Source of the DNA: Mycobacterium sp. SMC-2 | GTDB taxonomy: Bacteria > Actinomycetota > Actinomycetes > Mycobacteriales > Mycobacteriaceae | Assembly (NCBI RefSeq): GCF_025263485.1 | Contig: NZ_CP079863.1 | Span: 558,001 to 622,000 of the forward strand | Direction: 5' to 3' | Length of the DNA stretch: 64,000 nt | Shown here: positions 44,645-54,775 of the stretch, in pieces | How positions within the stretch are numbered: position 1 is the first letter of the stretch | Layout of the letters: every line of letters starts with the position of its first letter | Made by a program: the position numbers and the translations under genes | The notes under the pieces: model-generated | The model's input: only the letters and a program-made list of their open reading frames with translations | Database searches by the model: none | Told to the model about the DNA's origin: nothing

Positions 44645-45244
44645 ATGCCGCAGTACGACGACCACGACGATCTGGCCGCCCTGGATTTCTCCGCCGCCCA
44701 ATCCGGTTCCGACACCGTCGAAGAGTCAGACGCCCTGGACTTCTCGGCTCCTCACGACGATGGCGAGGAGTCGGCCGTCGATGCGTTGCACGACTACGCA
44801 CCGAGCGAGCCCGAGGATTCCGGCACCGACCTCGCGGCGATCGAGGCGCAGACCGACGCGACCCAGGAGGCGGACGAAGGTGACGAGGAAGCTCCCCAAG
44901 AGTTCACGGTGACCAATCCCCCCGAGACGGTGTCGGTGTCGGCGCTCATGGACGGGAGGACCCAGCGCGTCGAACTGTCGCCGAAGGTGACGAGCATGAG
45001 CGAGGCCGATCTCGCGGACGAAATCCTCGTGATCGCCGACCTGGCTCGGCAGAAAGGCTTGGCCGCGCAGCACAGCTATCTGTTGGGCGACGATTCCCTG
45101 TCGGAAACCATGCGCGAGATGGGAGTCGATGGCGGCGACGTCGTGCGCGACTTCATGGAAAACGGCATCGGTTTGATCACGCCGGAGCAGGCGGCCGCGG
45201 CGCAGGCGGAAGTGTTCGCCACCCGGTACGCGACCGATAAATGA
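44645..45244 (+). CDS. espH: ESX-1 associated protein EspH
   Basis: The 199-residue acidic protein has a disordered N-terminal half with two copies of an ALDFSA element (about residues 12-17 and 31-36), and a conserved C-terminal helical domain (about 105-195) with LADEILVIADLARQKG. It corresponds to Rv3867. In other species EspH is needed for EspE/EspF stability or export. GAAGGA lies 4 nt before the ATG, and its stop overlaps the eccA1 start. Confidence 0.9.
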   Translation: MPQYDDHDDLAALDFSAAQSGSDTVEESDALDFSAPHDDGEESAVDALHDYAPSEPEDSGTDLAAIEAQTDATQEADEGDEEAPQEFTVTNPPETVSVSALMDGRTQRVELSPKVTSMSEADLADEILVIADLARQKGLAAQHSYLLGDDSLSETMREMGVDGGDVVRDFMENGIGLITPEQAAAAQAEVFATRYATDK

Positions 45245-46962
45245 CCGAGCATCTGGCCGGCCTGTTCGAGAGCGCGGTCGGCATGCTGCCGGTGTCGGAG
45301 ACGAGGGCGCTGGAGCTGTTCACCGAGATCACCAATTACGACGAGTCCGCCTGCGACGCGTGGATCGGCCGCATCCGCTGCGGCGACACCGAACGGGTGA
45401 CACTGTTTCGCGCCTGGTACTCGCGCACTCACTTCGGACAGTTGGCCGGATCCGCGCAAATCTCGATGAACGCCGTCGGCGCGCGGCTTCCGATCGGCGG
45501 CCTGTACGGCGACATCACCTATCCGGCCAACTCGCCCCTGGCGATCACCATGGGCTTCGCCGTGAGCGAAGCGGCGCAAGGCAATTTCGCCGACGCCATG
45601 GAGGCCGTCGAGGGCACCCCCGCCACCGGCGCCGAGCACCTGTTGTCGTGGGTCAAGGCGGTGATTTACGGCGAGGCGGGGCGCTGGACCGAGGTGATCG
45701 ACGAAGTCAGGGGCGCAAGCCGGTGGCCCGACGAATTCCTGGCCGCCGCCGCCGGGGTCGCGCATGGGGTCGCCGCGGCCAACCTCGGCCTGTTCACCGA
45801 AGCCGAACGCCGGCTCACCGAGGCCAACGCCTCGCCGGCGGGCGAGGCGTGCGCGCGCGCCATCGCCTGGTATCTGGCCATGACGCGCCGCAGCCAGGGG
45901 AACGAAGACGCCGCGGTCGCGCTTCTGGAATGGCTACAGACCACCCACCCGGAGCCCAAAGTCACTGCGGCGCTGAAGGATCCGTCATACCGCCTGACCA
46001 CGACCAGCGCCGAGCAGATTTCGGCGCGCACTGACCCGTGGGACGCCAACACCGTCGTGGCCGACACCTCGGGCCGCGACAAATTGCTCGCGGAGGCGGA
46101 GGCCGAGCTGGAGCGCCAGATCGGTCTCACCCGGGTCAAAGAGCAAGTTGAGCGATACCGGGCCGCGACCCAGATGGCGCGGGTTCGCGCCGCGCGCGGC
46201 ATGAAGGTCGCCCAGCCGAGCAAGCACATGATCTTCACCGGGCCGCCCGGTACCGGCAAGACGACGATCGCGCGGGTGGTGGCCAACATCCTGGCCGGGC
46301 TGGGCGTCATCCCCGAGCCGAAGCTCGTCGAGACCGCGCGCAAGGATTTCGTCGCCGAATACGAGGGCCAATCCGCGGTCAAGAGCACCAAGACGATCGA
46401 TCGCGCCCTGGGCGGCGTGCTGTTCATCGACGAGGCCTACGCGCTGGTGCAGGAGCGGGACGGGCGGACCGACCCGTTCGGGCAAGAGGCACTGGACACG
46501 TTGCTGGCGCGAATGGAGAACGACCGCGACCGGCTCGTGGTGATCATCGCGGGGTACAGCTCCGACATCGATCGGCTGCTGGAGACCAATGAGGGCCTGC
46601 GGTCCCGCTTCGCCACGCGGATCGAGTTCGACTCCTACTCTCCAGAGGAGATCCTGGAGATCGCCAAAGTCATTGCGGCCGCCAATGACTCGACGCTGAG
46701 CTCAGAAGCGGCGGAAAACCTGCTGCAAGCCGCCAAGCTGCTGAGCCAGCAGACGGTGCGCGGCAAAGCCGCGCTCGACATCGCCGGTAACGGTCGCTAC
46801 GCACGCCAACTCGTGGAGGCCGGCGAGCAATACCGCGACATCCGGCTGACCCGCTCCGTCGACTTCGAATCCCTCGACGAGGACCGCCTCCGCGAGATCA
46901 ACGGCGAGGACATGACCGAGGCGATCGCCGCGGTACACGGACGACTGAACATCACCGAGTGA
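45241..46962 (+). CDS. eccA1: ESX-1 AAA+ ATPase EccA1
   Basis: EccA1 is a cytosolic CbbX-type AAA+ ATPase of ESX-1. The 573 residues equal Rv3868. It has an N-terminal TPR-like helical domain (about residues 1-260) and a C-terminal AAA+ domain with Walker A FTGPPGTGKTT (about 335), Walker B VLFIDEAYAL (about 394-403) and an arginine-finger region GLRSRFATRIEF. The ATGA overlap with espH couples their translation. It probably remodels substrate/chaperone complexes. Confidence 0.97.
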   Translation: MTEHLAGLFESAVGMLPVSETRALELFTEITNYDESACDAWIGRIRCGDTERVTLFRAWYSRTHFGQLAGSAQISMNAVGARLPIGGLYGDITYPANSPLAITMGFAVSEAAQGNFADAMEAVEGTPATGAEHLLSWVKAVIYGEAGRWTEVIDEVRGASRWPDEFLAAAAGVAHGVAAANLGLFTEAERRLTEANASPAGEACARAIAWYLAMTRRSQGNEDAAVALLEWLQTTHPEPKVTAALKDPSYRLTTTSAEQISARTDPWDANTVVADTSGRDKLLAEAEAELERQIGLTRVKEQVERYRAATQMARVRAARGMKVAQPSKHMIFTGPPGTGKTTIARVVANILAGLGVIPEPKLVETARKDFVAEYEGQSAVKSTKTIDRALGGVLFIDEAYALVQERDGRTDPFGQEALDTLLARMENDRDRLVVIIAGYSSDIDRLLETNEGLRSRFATRIEFDSYSPEEILEIAKVIAAANDSTLSSEAAENLLQAAKLLSQQTVRGKAALDIAGNGRYARQLVEAGEQYRDIRLTRSVDFESLDEDRLREINGEDMTEAIAAVHGRLNITE

Positions 46963-46965
46963 CGC

Positions 46966-48417
46966 ATGGCAGGGTTTCGGCTAACCACCAAGGTTCAGGT
47001 CAGCGGCTGGCGTTTCCTGCTGCGGCGCCTCGAGCACGCCATCGTCAGGCGCGACACCCGAATGTTCGACGACCCGCTGCAGTTCTACAGCCGCTCGGTT
47101 GCGCTGGGTGTCCTCGTCTCGGTCCTCGTGGTGGTGGGCGCGCTGGCGATGGCGTATTTCAAACCCCAGGGCAAGCTCGGCAGCGGCAACCTTTTCGTCG
47201 ACCGCGCCACCAACCAGCTCTACCTCATGGTGTCCGGCCAGCTGCATCCCGTCTACAACCTCACCTCGGCACGATTGGTCCTGGGCAATGCCGCCGAACC
47301 GAAGGCCGTTAAACCCGCTGAGCTCAGCAGGTTTCCGAAGGGTCAGTCCATCGGCATCCCCGGTGCGCCGTATGCCACGCCCGTGTCATCAGACTCCTCA
47401 TCGGCATGGGCGCTGTGCGACACAGTCACCCAGGCGGAGAGCATCGCTCCCGTCGTGCAGACCTCCGTGGTGGCGATGCCGTTGCAGATCGAGCCTGTCG
47501 TGATCGACCCCATCCTTCCGCACGAGGCGCTGCTGGCGTCTTACCAGGGCAAGGACTGGATCGTGGACGCCCGCGGCCGGCACGCAACGGATTTGAGTGA
47601 CCGGCCGATGACCTTTGCAGTGGGGATCCGCGGAACCGCCAAGCCCAGCCCCCTCTCCTCGGCCATGTTCAACGCACTTCCGGACGCCGGGTCCTGGCAG
47701 TTGCCCCCGATCCCGGGGGCCGGATCTCCCAACACTTTCGGCCTTCCTGAACAGCTCGTGGTCGGATCCATCGTGCAGATCCACGCGGACTCGGGTCCGC
47801 GCTACTTCGTGGTGCTGCTCGACGGCGTCGCGCCCGTCAACGCCAACACCGCCGCCGCGCTGCGCGCCATCCAGTCCTACGGCCTGGTGGAGCCCCCGGC
47901 AGTGGTGCCGAGTGATATCGTCAAAGTTCCCGAGGTGGTGTACAACTCGCCGCTGCCCGACGAACCGGTCAAGATCGTCTCCCGGCCCCACGACCCCACC
48001 CTGTGCTGGACGTGGGAACGCAAAGCCGGTGACCAGGCGCCGAAGACCGCCGTGTTGACCGGCCGTCATCTGCCGATCCCGGCATCGGCGATGAACTCCG
48101 GGATCAAGCAAATCCAAGGGCCCGCAACGATTTACACCGATGGCGGCAAGTACGTGCAGGTGCAGTCCCCGGATCCTCGGTACGGCGAATCTTTGTACTA
48201 CGTCGACCCGGAGGGTGTGCGCTACGGGCTCCCCGACGCCCAGACGGCCTCGGCTTTGGGTCTGCGCGCGCCGAAGACCGCGCCCTGGGAGATCATTCGC
48301 CTCCTCGTCGACGGTCCAGTGCTGTCCAAGGAGGCCGCGCTGCTGGAGCACGACACGTTGCCCGCCGACCCGAGCCCGCGAAAAGCCCCTGCGGCAGCCC
48401 CTGGAGGGCCCTCATGA
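46966..48417 (+). CDS. eccB1: ESX-1 membrane component EccB1
   Basis: EccB1 is a core component of the inner-membrane channel. The 483-residue protein has a cytoplasmic N-terminus, one transmembrane helix (about residues 44-65) and a large periplasmic region made of repeat modules with [13 protein letters not shown] and a central disulphide pair (Cys near 146 and 344). Length matches Rv3869. It lies 3 nt after eccA1 and overlaps eccCa1 by 4 nt. Confidence 0.97.
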   Translation: MAGFRLTTKVQVSGWRFLLRRLEHAIVRRDTRMFDDPLQFYSRSVALGVLVSVLVVVGALAMAYFKPQGKLGSGNLFVDRATNQLYLMVSGQLHPVYNLTSARLVLGNAAEPKAVKPAELSRFPKGQSIGIPGAPYATPVSSDSSSAWALCDTVTQAESIAPVVQTSVVAMPLQIEPVVIDPILPHEALLASYQGKDWIVDARGRHATDLSDRPMTFAVGIRGTAKPSPLSSAMFNALPDAGSWQLPPIPGAGSPNTFGLPEQLVVGSIVQIHADSGPRYFVVLLDGVAPVNANTAAALRAIQSYGLVEPPAVVPSDIVKVPEVVYNSPLPDEPVKIVSRPHDPTLCWTWERKAGDQAPKTAVLTGRHLPIPASAMNSGIKQIQGPATIYTDGGKYVQVQSPDPRYGESLYYVDPEGVRYGLPDAQTASALGLRAPKTAPWEIIRLLVDGPVLSKEAALLEHDTLPADPSPRKAPAAAPGGPS

Positions 48418-50654
48418 CGACCAAGAAGTTCACCCCCACCGTGACGCGCGGTCCCCGGCTTACCCCGGGCGAGATCAGCCTCACCCCACCCGAGGACCTT
48501 GGCGTGGACATCCCGCCGTCGGGAGTGCAGAAGGCGCTTCCGTACGTCATGGGTGTCTGCATGCTCGGCATGATCGCGATCATGGTGGTCACCGGCACCA
48601 GGCAGCTGTCGCCGTACATGCTGATGATGCCGCTGATGATGATCATGATGTCGATGGGCATGATGGCCGGTCACGGTGGCGGCGGCAAGAAAGTGCCCGA
48701 GATCAACGCCGACCGCAAGGAATACCTGCGCTACCTGGCCGGGCTCCGCCCCCGGGTGACGTCATCGGCCAGCGCGCAGGTGGCGTTCTTCGGTTACCAC
48801 GCACCGCATCCCGAGGATCTCGCCTCGCTCATCGGCACGCCGCGGCAGTGGTCGCGCCCGGCGAACGCCGATTTCTACGCCGCTACCCGCATCGGAATCG
48901 GCGATCAGCCGGCGGTGGACCGGCTGATGAAGCCGTCGGCGGGCGGCGAACTGGCCGGCCCCACCGCGGCGCCGCAGCCCTACCTCGAACCGGTCGCCAA
49001 CATGTGGGTGGTCAAGTTCCTGCGCACCCACGGCCTTATCCATGACTGCCCAAAGCTGGTGCAGCTGCGCACCTTTCCGACCGTCGCGGTGGGTGGTGAC
49101 CCGGCGGGTTCGGCCGGCTTGTTGACCGCCATGATCTGCCACCTGGCCGTCTTCCATCCGCCCGACCTGCTGCAGATCCGGGTGCTCACCGAGAGCCCGG
49201 ACGATCCCGACTGGTCGTGGCTGAAATGGCTACCTCACGTGCAACATCCGACCGAGACCGACGCCGCCGGCCCGGTTCGGATGATCTACACCCGTCCGGA
49301 CAACCTGTCGGACCTGGCCGCCCGCGGGCCGCACACCCCCGATTCGCTTCCGGGCGGCCCGTACGTGGTGGTGGTGGACCTGACCGGCGGCAGGGCGGGC
49401 TTCCCGCCCGACGGCAGGGCCGGTGTCACGGTGATCACGCTGGGCAACCACCGCGGCTCGAACTACCGCATCAGGGTCGCCGAGGACGGCACCGCCGACG
49501 ACCGCCTGCCGGGGCAGCAGTTCCGTCAGGTGACCTCGGTCGCGGACCGCGTGTCGCCCCACCAGGCGAGGCGCATCGCGCGAAAGCTCGCCGGTTGGTC
49601 CATCACCGGCACCGTGCTGGACAAGAAGGGCACGGGCATCCAGAAGAAGACGGCGACGGAATGGCATCAACTGGTCGGCGCGCAAAGCGTCGAAGAGGTG
49701 ACGCCGAGCCGCTGGCGGATGTTCACCGACACCGACCGCGATCGGCTGAAGATCCCGTTCGGTCACGAACTCAAGACCGGCAACATCATGTACCTGGACA
49801 TCAAGGAAGGCGCCGAATTCGGCGCCGGCCCCCACGGCATGCTGATCGGTACCACCGGGTCGGGCAAGTCCGAGTTCCTGCGCACCCTCATCTTGTCGCT
49901 GGTGGCGATGCACCACCCGGACCAGGTCAACCTGCTGCTAACCGACTTCAAAGGCGGCTCAACATTTTTGGGGATGGAAAAGCTTCCGCACACCGCGGCG
50001 GTGGTTACCAACATGGCCGAGGAGGCCGAACTCGTCAGCCGCATGGGTGAGGTGCTGACCGGAGAGCTCGACCGCAGGCAGGGCATCCTGCGGCAGGCCG
50101 GCATGAAGGTGGGTGCCGCCGGAGCGCTCTCCGGGGTGGCCGAGTACGAGAAGTACCGGGAGCGCGGCGCCGACCTGCCGCCCTTGCCAACGCTTTTCGT
50201 CGTCGTCGACGAATTCGCCGAGCTGCTGCAAAGCCATCCCGACTTCATCGGCCTGTTCGACAGGATCTGCCGCGTGGGGCGGTCGCTGCGCGTGCACCTG
50301 CTACTGGCCACCCAGTCGCTGCAAACCGGCGGCGTGCGCATCGACAAACTGGAGCCGAACCTGACGTACCGCATTGCACTGCGCACCACCAGTTCCCACG
50401 AATCCAAAGCCGTGATCGGCACCCCGGAGGCGCAGTACATCACCAACAAGGAAAGCGGCGTCGGATTCCTGCGGGTGGGCATGGAAGACCCGGTCAAGTT
50501 CAGCACCTTGTATACCGGCAACACCTACATCCCGGCCGCTCGGGCCGAGGCGAACGGTGAGGGCAACGGGGCGGCCCCGCAAACCGGCCCCAAAACGGTT
50601 CGCATCCAGCAGTTCACCGCGGGCCCCACGCCCGACGAGGTGATGGCGTCATGA
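48414..50654 (+). CDS. eccCa1: ESX-1 FtsK/SpoIIIE ATPase EccCa1
   Basis: EccCa1 is the membrane-bound half of the split ESX-1 motor. The 746 residues match Rv3870. It has two transmembrane helices (about 43-62 and 67-87, Met-rich), a DUF domain and one FtsK-type nucleotide site: Walker [11 protein letters not shown] (about 478-487) and Walker [13 protein letters not shown] (about 595-606). It docks EccCb1 to the channel. The ATG overlaps the eccB1 stop. Confidence 0.97.
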   Translation: MTTKKFTPTVTRGPRLTPGEISLTPPEDLGVDIPPSGVQKALPYVMGVCMLGMIAIMVVTGTRQLSPYMLMMPLMMIMMSMGMMAGHGGGGKKVPEINADRKEYLRYLAGLRPRVTSSASAQVAFFGYHAPHPEDLASLIGTPRQWSRPANADFYAATRIGIGDQPAVDRLMKPSAGGELAGPTAAPQPYLEPVANMWVVKFLRTHGLIHDCPKLVQLRTFPTVAVGGDPAGSAGLLTAMICHLAVFHPPDLLQIRVLTESPDDPDWSWLKWLPHVQHPTETDAAGPVRMIYTRPDNLSDLAARGPHTPDSLPGGPYVVVVDLTGGRAGFPPDGRAGVTVITLGNHRGSNYRIRVAEDGTADDRLPGQQFRQVTSVADRVSPHQARRIARKLAGWSITGTVLDKKGTGIQKKTATEWHQLVGAQSVEEVTPSRWRMFTDTDRDRLKIPFGHELKTGNIMYLDIKEGAEFGAGPHGMLIGTTGSGKSEFLRTLILSLVAMHHPDQVNLLLTDFKGGSTFLGMEKLPHTAAVVTNMAEEAELVSRMGEVLTGELDRRQGILRQAGMKVGAAGALSGVAEYEKYRERGADLPPLPTLFVVVDEFAELLQSHPDFIGLFDRICRVGRSLRVHLLLATQSLQTGGVRIDKLEPNLTYRIALRTTSSHESKAVIGTPEAQYITNKESGVGFLRVGMEDPVKFSTLYTGNTYIPAARAEANGEGNGAAPQTGPKTVRIQQFTAGPTPDEVMAS

Positions 50655-50685
50655 GTAGCGCCGGCGACGAGGAGGGGCGGCGCCG

Positions 50686-52482
50686 ATGAGTGTCGAAGCC
50701 AAGGGCCGGGCGCTGCGCGAGGTGGTGCTCGAACAACTCAGCACCACCGAGTCGCGGGCGTACAAGATGTGGCTGCCCCCGTTGACCGACCCCACCCCGG
50801 TCAACGAGCTCATCGCCCAGGACGATCGCCAGCCGTTGCGGTTCGCCCTGGGCATCATGGACGAGCCGCGAATGCACCGGCAAGCCACCTGGGGCGTGGA
50901 CGTGTCCGGCGCCGGCGGCAACATCGGCATCGGCGGTGCACCGCAAACCGGGAAATCCACGCTGCTGCAGACGATGATGCTGTCGGCCGCCGCCACCCAC
51001 ACCCCCAGGCAAGTCCAGTTCTATTGCATCGACCTCGGCGGTGGCGGACTGATCTATCTGGAAAACCTGCCGCACGTCGGCGGCGTGGCGACCCGCACGG
51101 AACCCGACCGCGTCATGCGCGTGGTCGCGGAGGTGCAAGCCGTTCTGCGGCAACGGGAAGCGACTTTCAAGGAGCACCGGGTGGGTTCGATCGCCGCGTA
51201 TCGGCAGCTGCGCGAAGACCCGAACCAGCCCGTCGCGGCCGACCCGTTCGGCGACGTCTTCCTGGTGATCGACGGGTGGCCGGCGTTCGTCAGCGAGTTC
51301 CCCGATCTCGAGTCGCAAGTCCAGGATTTGGCCGCGCAGGGCCTGTCGTTCGGCGTCCACGTCGTCATCACCACGCCGCGCTGGACGGAGCTGAAGTCGC
51401 GGGTTCGCGACTACCTGGGCACCAAGATCGAGTTCCGGCTCGGCGACGTCAACGACACCCAGATCGATCGGGCGACCCGGGAGATTCCGGCGAATCGTCC
51501 GGGCCGGGCGATGTCGACGGAGAAGCACCACTTGATGATCGGTGTGCCCCGCCTCGACGGTGTGCACAGCGCCGACAACCTGGTGGAGGCGATGACCGCG
51601 GCGGTGAATGAGGTTGCGGCCCAACACACCGAGCAGGCGCCGAGGGTCCGGGTGCTTCCGGAGCGGATCTACCTGTACGAGCTCGACCCGAACCCACCGG
51701 GACCGGATTCCGACTACCGCACGCGCTGGACGATCCCGATCGGGGTGCGCGAGACGGATCTGTCGGTGGCCTACGCGCACATGTACAGCACGCCGCATCT
51801 GTTGATCTTCGGTGCCCCCAAGTCCGGGAAGACCCGCACCGCCCACGCGATCGCGCGGGCCATCTGTGCCCGCAACAGCCCAAAACAGGTGCGGTTCATG
51901 CTCGCCGACTACCGCTCCGGGCTGTTGGACGCGGTGCCCCAGAGCCATCTGCTCGACGCGGGCGCAATCAACCGAAACAGCACGACGCTCGACGAAGCCA
52001 TCAAGGCCCTGGCGGTCAACCTGCAGAAGCGTTTGCCGCCGGCCGACCTGACCACCGCGCAACTCCGGTCCCGGTCATGGTGGAGCGGATTCGACGTTGT
52101 TCTTCTCGTCGATGACTGGCACATGATTGTCGCGGCGGCCGGAGGTATACCGCCGATGGCGCCACTGGCGCCTTTATTACCCGCCGCTCAGGATATCGGG
52201 TTGCACATCATTGTGACGTGCCAAATGAGTTCCGCATACAAGGCGACTATGGACAAGTTCGTCGGCGCCGCCTACGGCGCCGGATCGCCCACCCTGTTCC
52301 TTTCCGGCGACAAACAGGACTTCCCGTCGAGGGACATCCAGGTGAAGCGGCGACCGCCTGGCCAGGCATTTTTGGTCGCCCCCGAGGGGAAAGAGGTCAT
52401 CCAAGCCGCCTACATGGATCCCCCAGAAGAAGTGCACTCACCACCTCCAGGAGGCGGTTACGATTATCCCAGCGCCCAGTAA
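50686..52482 (+). CDS. eccCb1: ESX-1 FtsK/SpoIIIE ATPase EccCb1
   Basis: EccCb1 is the cytosolic half of the motor and in M. tuberculosis binds the C-terminal signal of EsxB. The 598 residues match Rv3871 (591). It contains two nucleotide domains: Walker [11 protein letters not shown] (about 84-93) with [11 protein letters not shown], and Walker [11 protein letters not shown] (about 374-383) with [11 protein letters not shown]. In-frame ATG 50686 follows eccCa1 by 31 bp and has a weak GGGGCGG ribosome site. It ends the ecc core transcript before the PE35 promoter. Confidence 0.97.
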   Translation: MSVEAKGRALREVVLEQLSTTESRAYKMWLPPLTDPTPVNELIAQDDRQPLRFALGIMDEPRMHRQATWGVDVSGAGGNIGIGGAPQTGKSTLLQTMMLSAAATHTPRQVQFYCIDLGGGGLIYLENLPHVGGVATRTEPDRVMRVVAEVQAVLRQREATFKEHRVGSIAAYRQLREDPNQPVAADPFGDVFLVIDGWPAFVSEFPDLESQVQDLAAQGLSFGVHVVITTPRWTELKSRVRDYLGTKIEFRLGDVNDTQIDRATREIPANRPGRAMSTEKHHLMIGVPRLDGVHSADNLVEAMTAAVNEVAAQHTEQAPRVRVLPERIYLYELDPNPPGPDSDYRTRWTIPIGVRETDLSVAYAHMYSTPHLLIFGAPKSGKTRTAHAIARAICARNSPKQVRFMLADYRSGLLDAVPQSHLLDAGAINRNSTTLDEAIKALAVNLQKRLPPADLTTAQLRSRSWWSGFDVVLLVDDWHMIVAAAGGIPPMAPLAPLLPAAQDIGLHIIVTCQMSSAYKATMDKFVGAAYGAGSPTLFLSGDKQDFPSRDIQVKRRPPGQAFLVAPEGKEVIQAAYMDPPEEVHSPPPGGGYDYPSAQ

Positions 52483-52523
52483 GAACACTGGACCCACCGC
52501 ACGCATAGCGAGCCGAGATCGCG

Positions 52524-52552
52524 TTGACCAATGGGTTGTTTTGCCCTAATTG
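52524..52552 (+). promoter_or_regulatory. Promoter before PE35 remnant / PPE68 / esxBA
   Basis: TTGACC (52524-52529), a 17-bp spacer and TAATTG (52547-52552) form a plausible SigA-type promoter 40 bp before the PE35 remnant. Confidence 0.45.
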
Positions 52553-52592
52553 AATAGCTATTTCGAGCGGATATGCAGAAGAGGTACGGAAA

Positions 52593-52715
52593 ATGCAGAA
52601 AATGACACTTGACCCGATCGTTGCCGGTATTGGCGACGAAGTCGCCGCCACCGCTGGCCGGGGTTCAGCCGCAGGCGACGGACCCTTCGACATACCAGCC
52701 GGCTACAAGAGATAG
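52593..52715 (+). pseudogene. PE35: Truncated PE35 remnant (40 codons)
   Basis: The 40-codon frame begins MQKMTLDPIVAGIGDEV, aligned with the recalled PE35 N-terminus (MEKMSHDPIAADIGTQV). After about residue 27 it diverges into GDGPFDIPAGYKR and a stop. PE35 is normally 99 residues, with two helices and a C-terminal YxxxD/E signal; the second helix and signal are missing. Only 36 bp separate the stop from PPE68, so a deletion rather than a frameshift is likely. It may still be translated, which could matter for PPE68 coupling. Confidence 0.75.
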
Positions 52716-52751
52716 CCGAAAAGCGCTCGTAAACAAGGGGACTGGATAACC

Positions 52752-53948
52752 ATGTTGTGGCACGCGATGCCACCGGAGCTGAACACCGCGAGGCTGATGG
52801 CCGGAGCGGGTCCGGCGCCGATGCTGCAGGCCGCCGCCGGCTGGGAAGCGCTGGCGGGCGCGCTCGAGACCCAGGCGCTCGAGTTGTCTGCTGCGCTGGT
52901 TTCCCTCAAGGCGTCATGGACCGGCATGAGCAGCGAACGCGCCATAGCCGCGACGATGCCGATGGTGGCGTGGTTGCAGACCGCGGCCCAGCAGGCCCAA
53001 CAGCGCGCGGCACGCGCGGCGGCGCAGGCCGCGTCGTACACCAAGGCGCTGGCGATGACGCCGTCGTTGCCGGAGATCGCGACCAACCACATCACGCACG
53101 CGGTTCTTACCGCCACGAACTTCCTTGGCATCAACATGGTCCCGATCGGGCTGAACGAAACCGACTATTTCGTCCGAATGTGGAATCAGGCCGCGGCCGT
53201 CATGGACATCTATCAGGTGGAGACGATCGCCAACACCACCTTCGAGCCGCTTCCCCCTATCAAGCCGATCCTGCAGCCAGGTGTGGGTGAAGCGGTGGCG
53301 ACGGAAGCGTTGAGCACCCTCTCGGCCGTTGGCTCCGAGGCGATTCCCACGGCCATGCGCGCGCTCTCGGAGGTGGAGGACGAAATCCCCGAGACCGTTC
53401 CGGAGGTCGAGGTGCCCCTCGAGCAGCCGGCTATGCCGTCCCTGGGGCAACTGGGTCAGCTCGGCGGACCGATGCAGCAGCTGATGCAGCCGCTGCAGCA
53501 ACTCACCTCGATGGCCGGCCAGTCCGGCGGCATGGGCGGCCCCGGAGACAGTCTGGTCGGCGACAAGCTCGGCCACCTGCCCGGCAAAGACGGCGGCCAG
53601 GTCGGCCTGGTCGGCGCCAGCCCGCTCTCCACCCACCCGTTGGCGGGTGGATCGGGGCCGAGCGTGGGCATGGGGCTCATGCGCTCGGAGGCGCTGCCCG
53701 GGGCCGGCGGAACGGCAGCCCGCACATCGCTAATGAACCAGTTGCTTGACAGGCCATCGCAGGTCATGGCTCCCGCGGGCGCCGGGGCCGGGTCGTCGGC
53801 GGCCGGGGGCGCGGCCCCCGTCGGCATGGGCGGTTCTGCCGCTCAGTCCGCGGCAGCCACCCGCCCGGGGCTGGCGTCCCCCGCGCTGCTCGCCTCGCGC
53901 CTGGACGACGCCGAGGACGTCGATTTCGAGCACGAGGACGACTGGTGA
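52752..53948 (+). CDS. PPE68: PPE family protein PPE68
   Basis: The 398-residue protein has a PPE domain at residues 1-175 (LWHAMPPELNTARLMAGAGPAP at the start, the W-x-G motif SWTGMSS near residue 57, then an EspG-binding tip region), and a Gly/Met/Pro-rich C-terminal region ending in an acidic DVDFEHEDDW. It matches Rv3873 (368). PPE proteins normally pair with a PE protein; here the adjacent PE35 is broken. Substrate or regulator of ESX-1. Upstream ribosome site AAGGGG. Confidence 0.93.
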   Translation: MLWHAMPPELNTARLMAGAGPAPMLQAAAGWEALAGALETQALELSAALVSLKASWTGMSSERAIAATMPMVAWLQTAAQQAQQRAARAAAQAASYTKALAMTPSLPEIATNHITHAVLTATNFLGINMVPIGLNETDYFVRMWNQAAAVMDIYQVETIANTTFEPLPPIKPILQPGVGEAVATEALSTLSAVGSEAIPTAMRALSEVEDEIPETVPEVEVPLEQPAMPSLGQLGQLGGPMQQLMQPLQQLTSMAGQSGGMGGPGDSLVGDKLGHLPGKDGGQVGLVGASPLSTHPLAGGSGPSVGMGLMRSEALPGAGGTAARTSLMNQLLDRPSQVMAPAGAGAGSSAAGGAAPVGMGGSAAQSAAATRPGLASPALLASRLDDAEDVDFEHEDDW

Positions 53949-54037
53949 GCGCCCGCAGAAAAGAGACTTCCCGGCCGCCCGGGCCGGAAGACTTGCCATC
54001 ACTTGGCGAGGACAGGAAACAGAGAAAGTAGTCCAGC

Positions 54038-54340
54038 ATGGCAGAGATGAAGACCGATGCCGCTACCCTCAGCGCTGAGGCTAGCAACTTCGACAGGATC
54101 TCCGGCGAGCTCCAGCGGGTCATCCAGACCGTGGAGTCCACCGGGGGCGAGCTGGCCGGCCACTGGCGCGGTCAAGCCGGTGCGGCCGCTCAGCAGGCGC
54201 TGCAGCGCTTCCACGAAGCGGGCACAGCCCAGATCAAGACGCTCAGCGAGATTTCGCAGAACATTCACGGCGCCGGAATCCAGTACTCCTCGGCCGACGA
54301 GGAACAAGCCAGTTCGCTGTCGTCGCAGATGAACTTCTGA
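54038..54340 (+). CDS. esxB: CFP-10 (EsxB)
   Basis: EsxB is the WXG100 partner of EsxA and carries the ESX-1 export signal. The 100 residues equal the known length. The W-x-G is at HWRGQAG (about residues 43-49). The C-terminal Y-x-x-x-D motif is at QYSSADEEQ (about 82-90), followed by the EccCb1-binding tail ending SSQMNF. AGAAAG lies upstream. It is co-transcribed with esxA (41-bp gap). Confidence 0.98.
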   Translation: MAEMKTDAATLSAEASNFDRISGELQRVIQTVESTGGELAGHWRGQAGAAAQQALQRFHEAGTAQIKTLSEISQNIHGAGIQYSSADEEQASSLSSQMNF

Positions 54341-54381
54341 CCCATCACCCCCTCAGCAACACAAAGAAACGGAGCAACAAT

Positions 54382-54669
54382 ATGTCGGAACAGTCATGGA
54401 ATTTCGCCGGTATCGAAGCGGGATCCAGCTCGATTGCGGGCGCTGTGCAGACCACCCAGGGTCTCCTCGACGAGGGCAAGAGTTCCCTCGCCAAGCTGGC
54501 CGAGGCGTGGGGCGGCAGCGGTTCGGAGGCCTACCAGCAGGTCCAGCGGAATTGGGACGACACGTCCGCTGAACTCAACGCCGCGTTGCAGGCGCTTTCT
54601 CAGCGCATCACGGAGGCCAGCCAGGCGATGGCTCAAACCGAATCCGGCGTCACGGGCATGTTCACGTAA
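54382..54669 (+). CDS. esxA: ESAT-6 (EsxA)
   Basis: EsxA is the secreted, membrane-active WXG100 virulence factor. The 95-residue helical hairpin starts [14 protein letters not shown], has W-x-G at [10 protein letters not shown] (about residues 42-51) and ends VTGMF-T. The 95-residue length equals M. tuberculosis. It is exported as a 1:1 heterodimer with EsxB. Ribosome site AACGGAG lies upstream. Confidence 0.98.
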   Translation: MSEQSWNFAGIEAGSSSIAGAVQTTQGLLDEGKSSLAKLAEAWGGSGSEAYQQVQRNWDDTSAELNAALQALSQRITEASQAMAQTESGVTGMFT

Positions 54670-54775
54670 GACGATGGCGAGCGGCGAAGCACGAGATTGG
54701 GCCACGTCGACCTAACGGGAGATCTAGGCTCTTCTCGTGCTTCCTCGCGTGAAACGAGTTTGACGAAAGGGTTTG

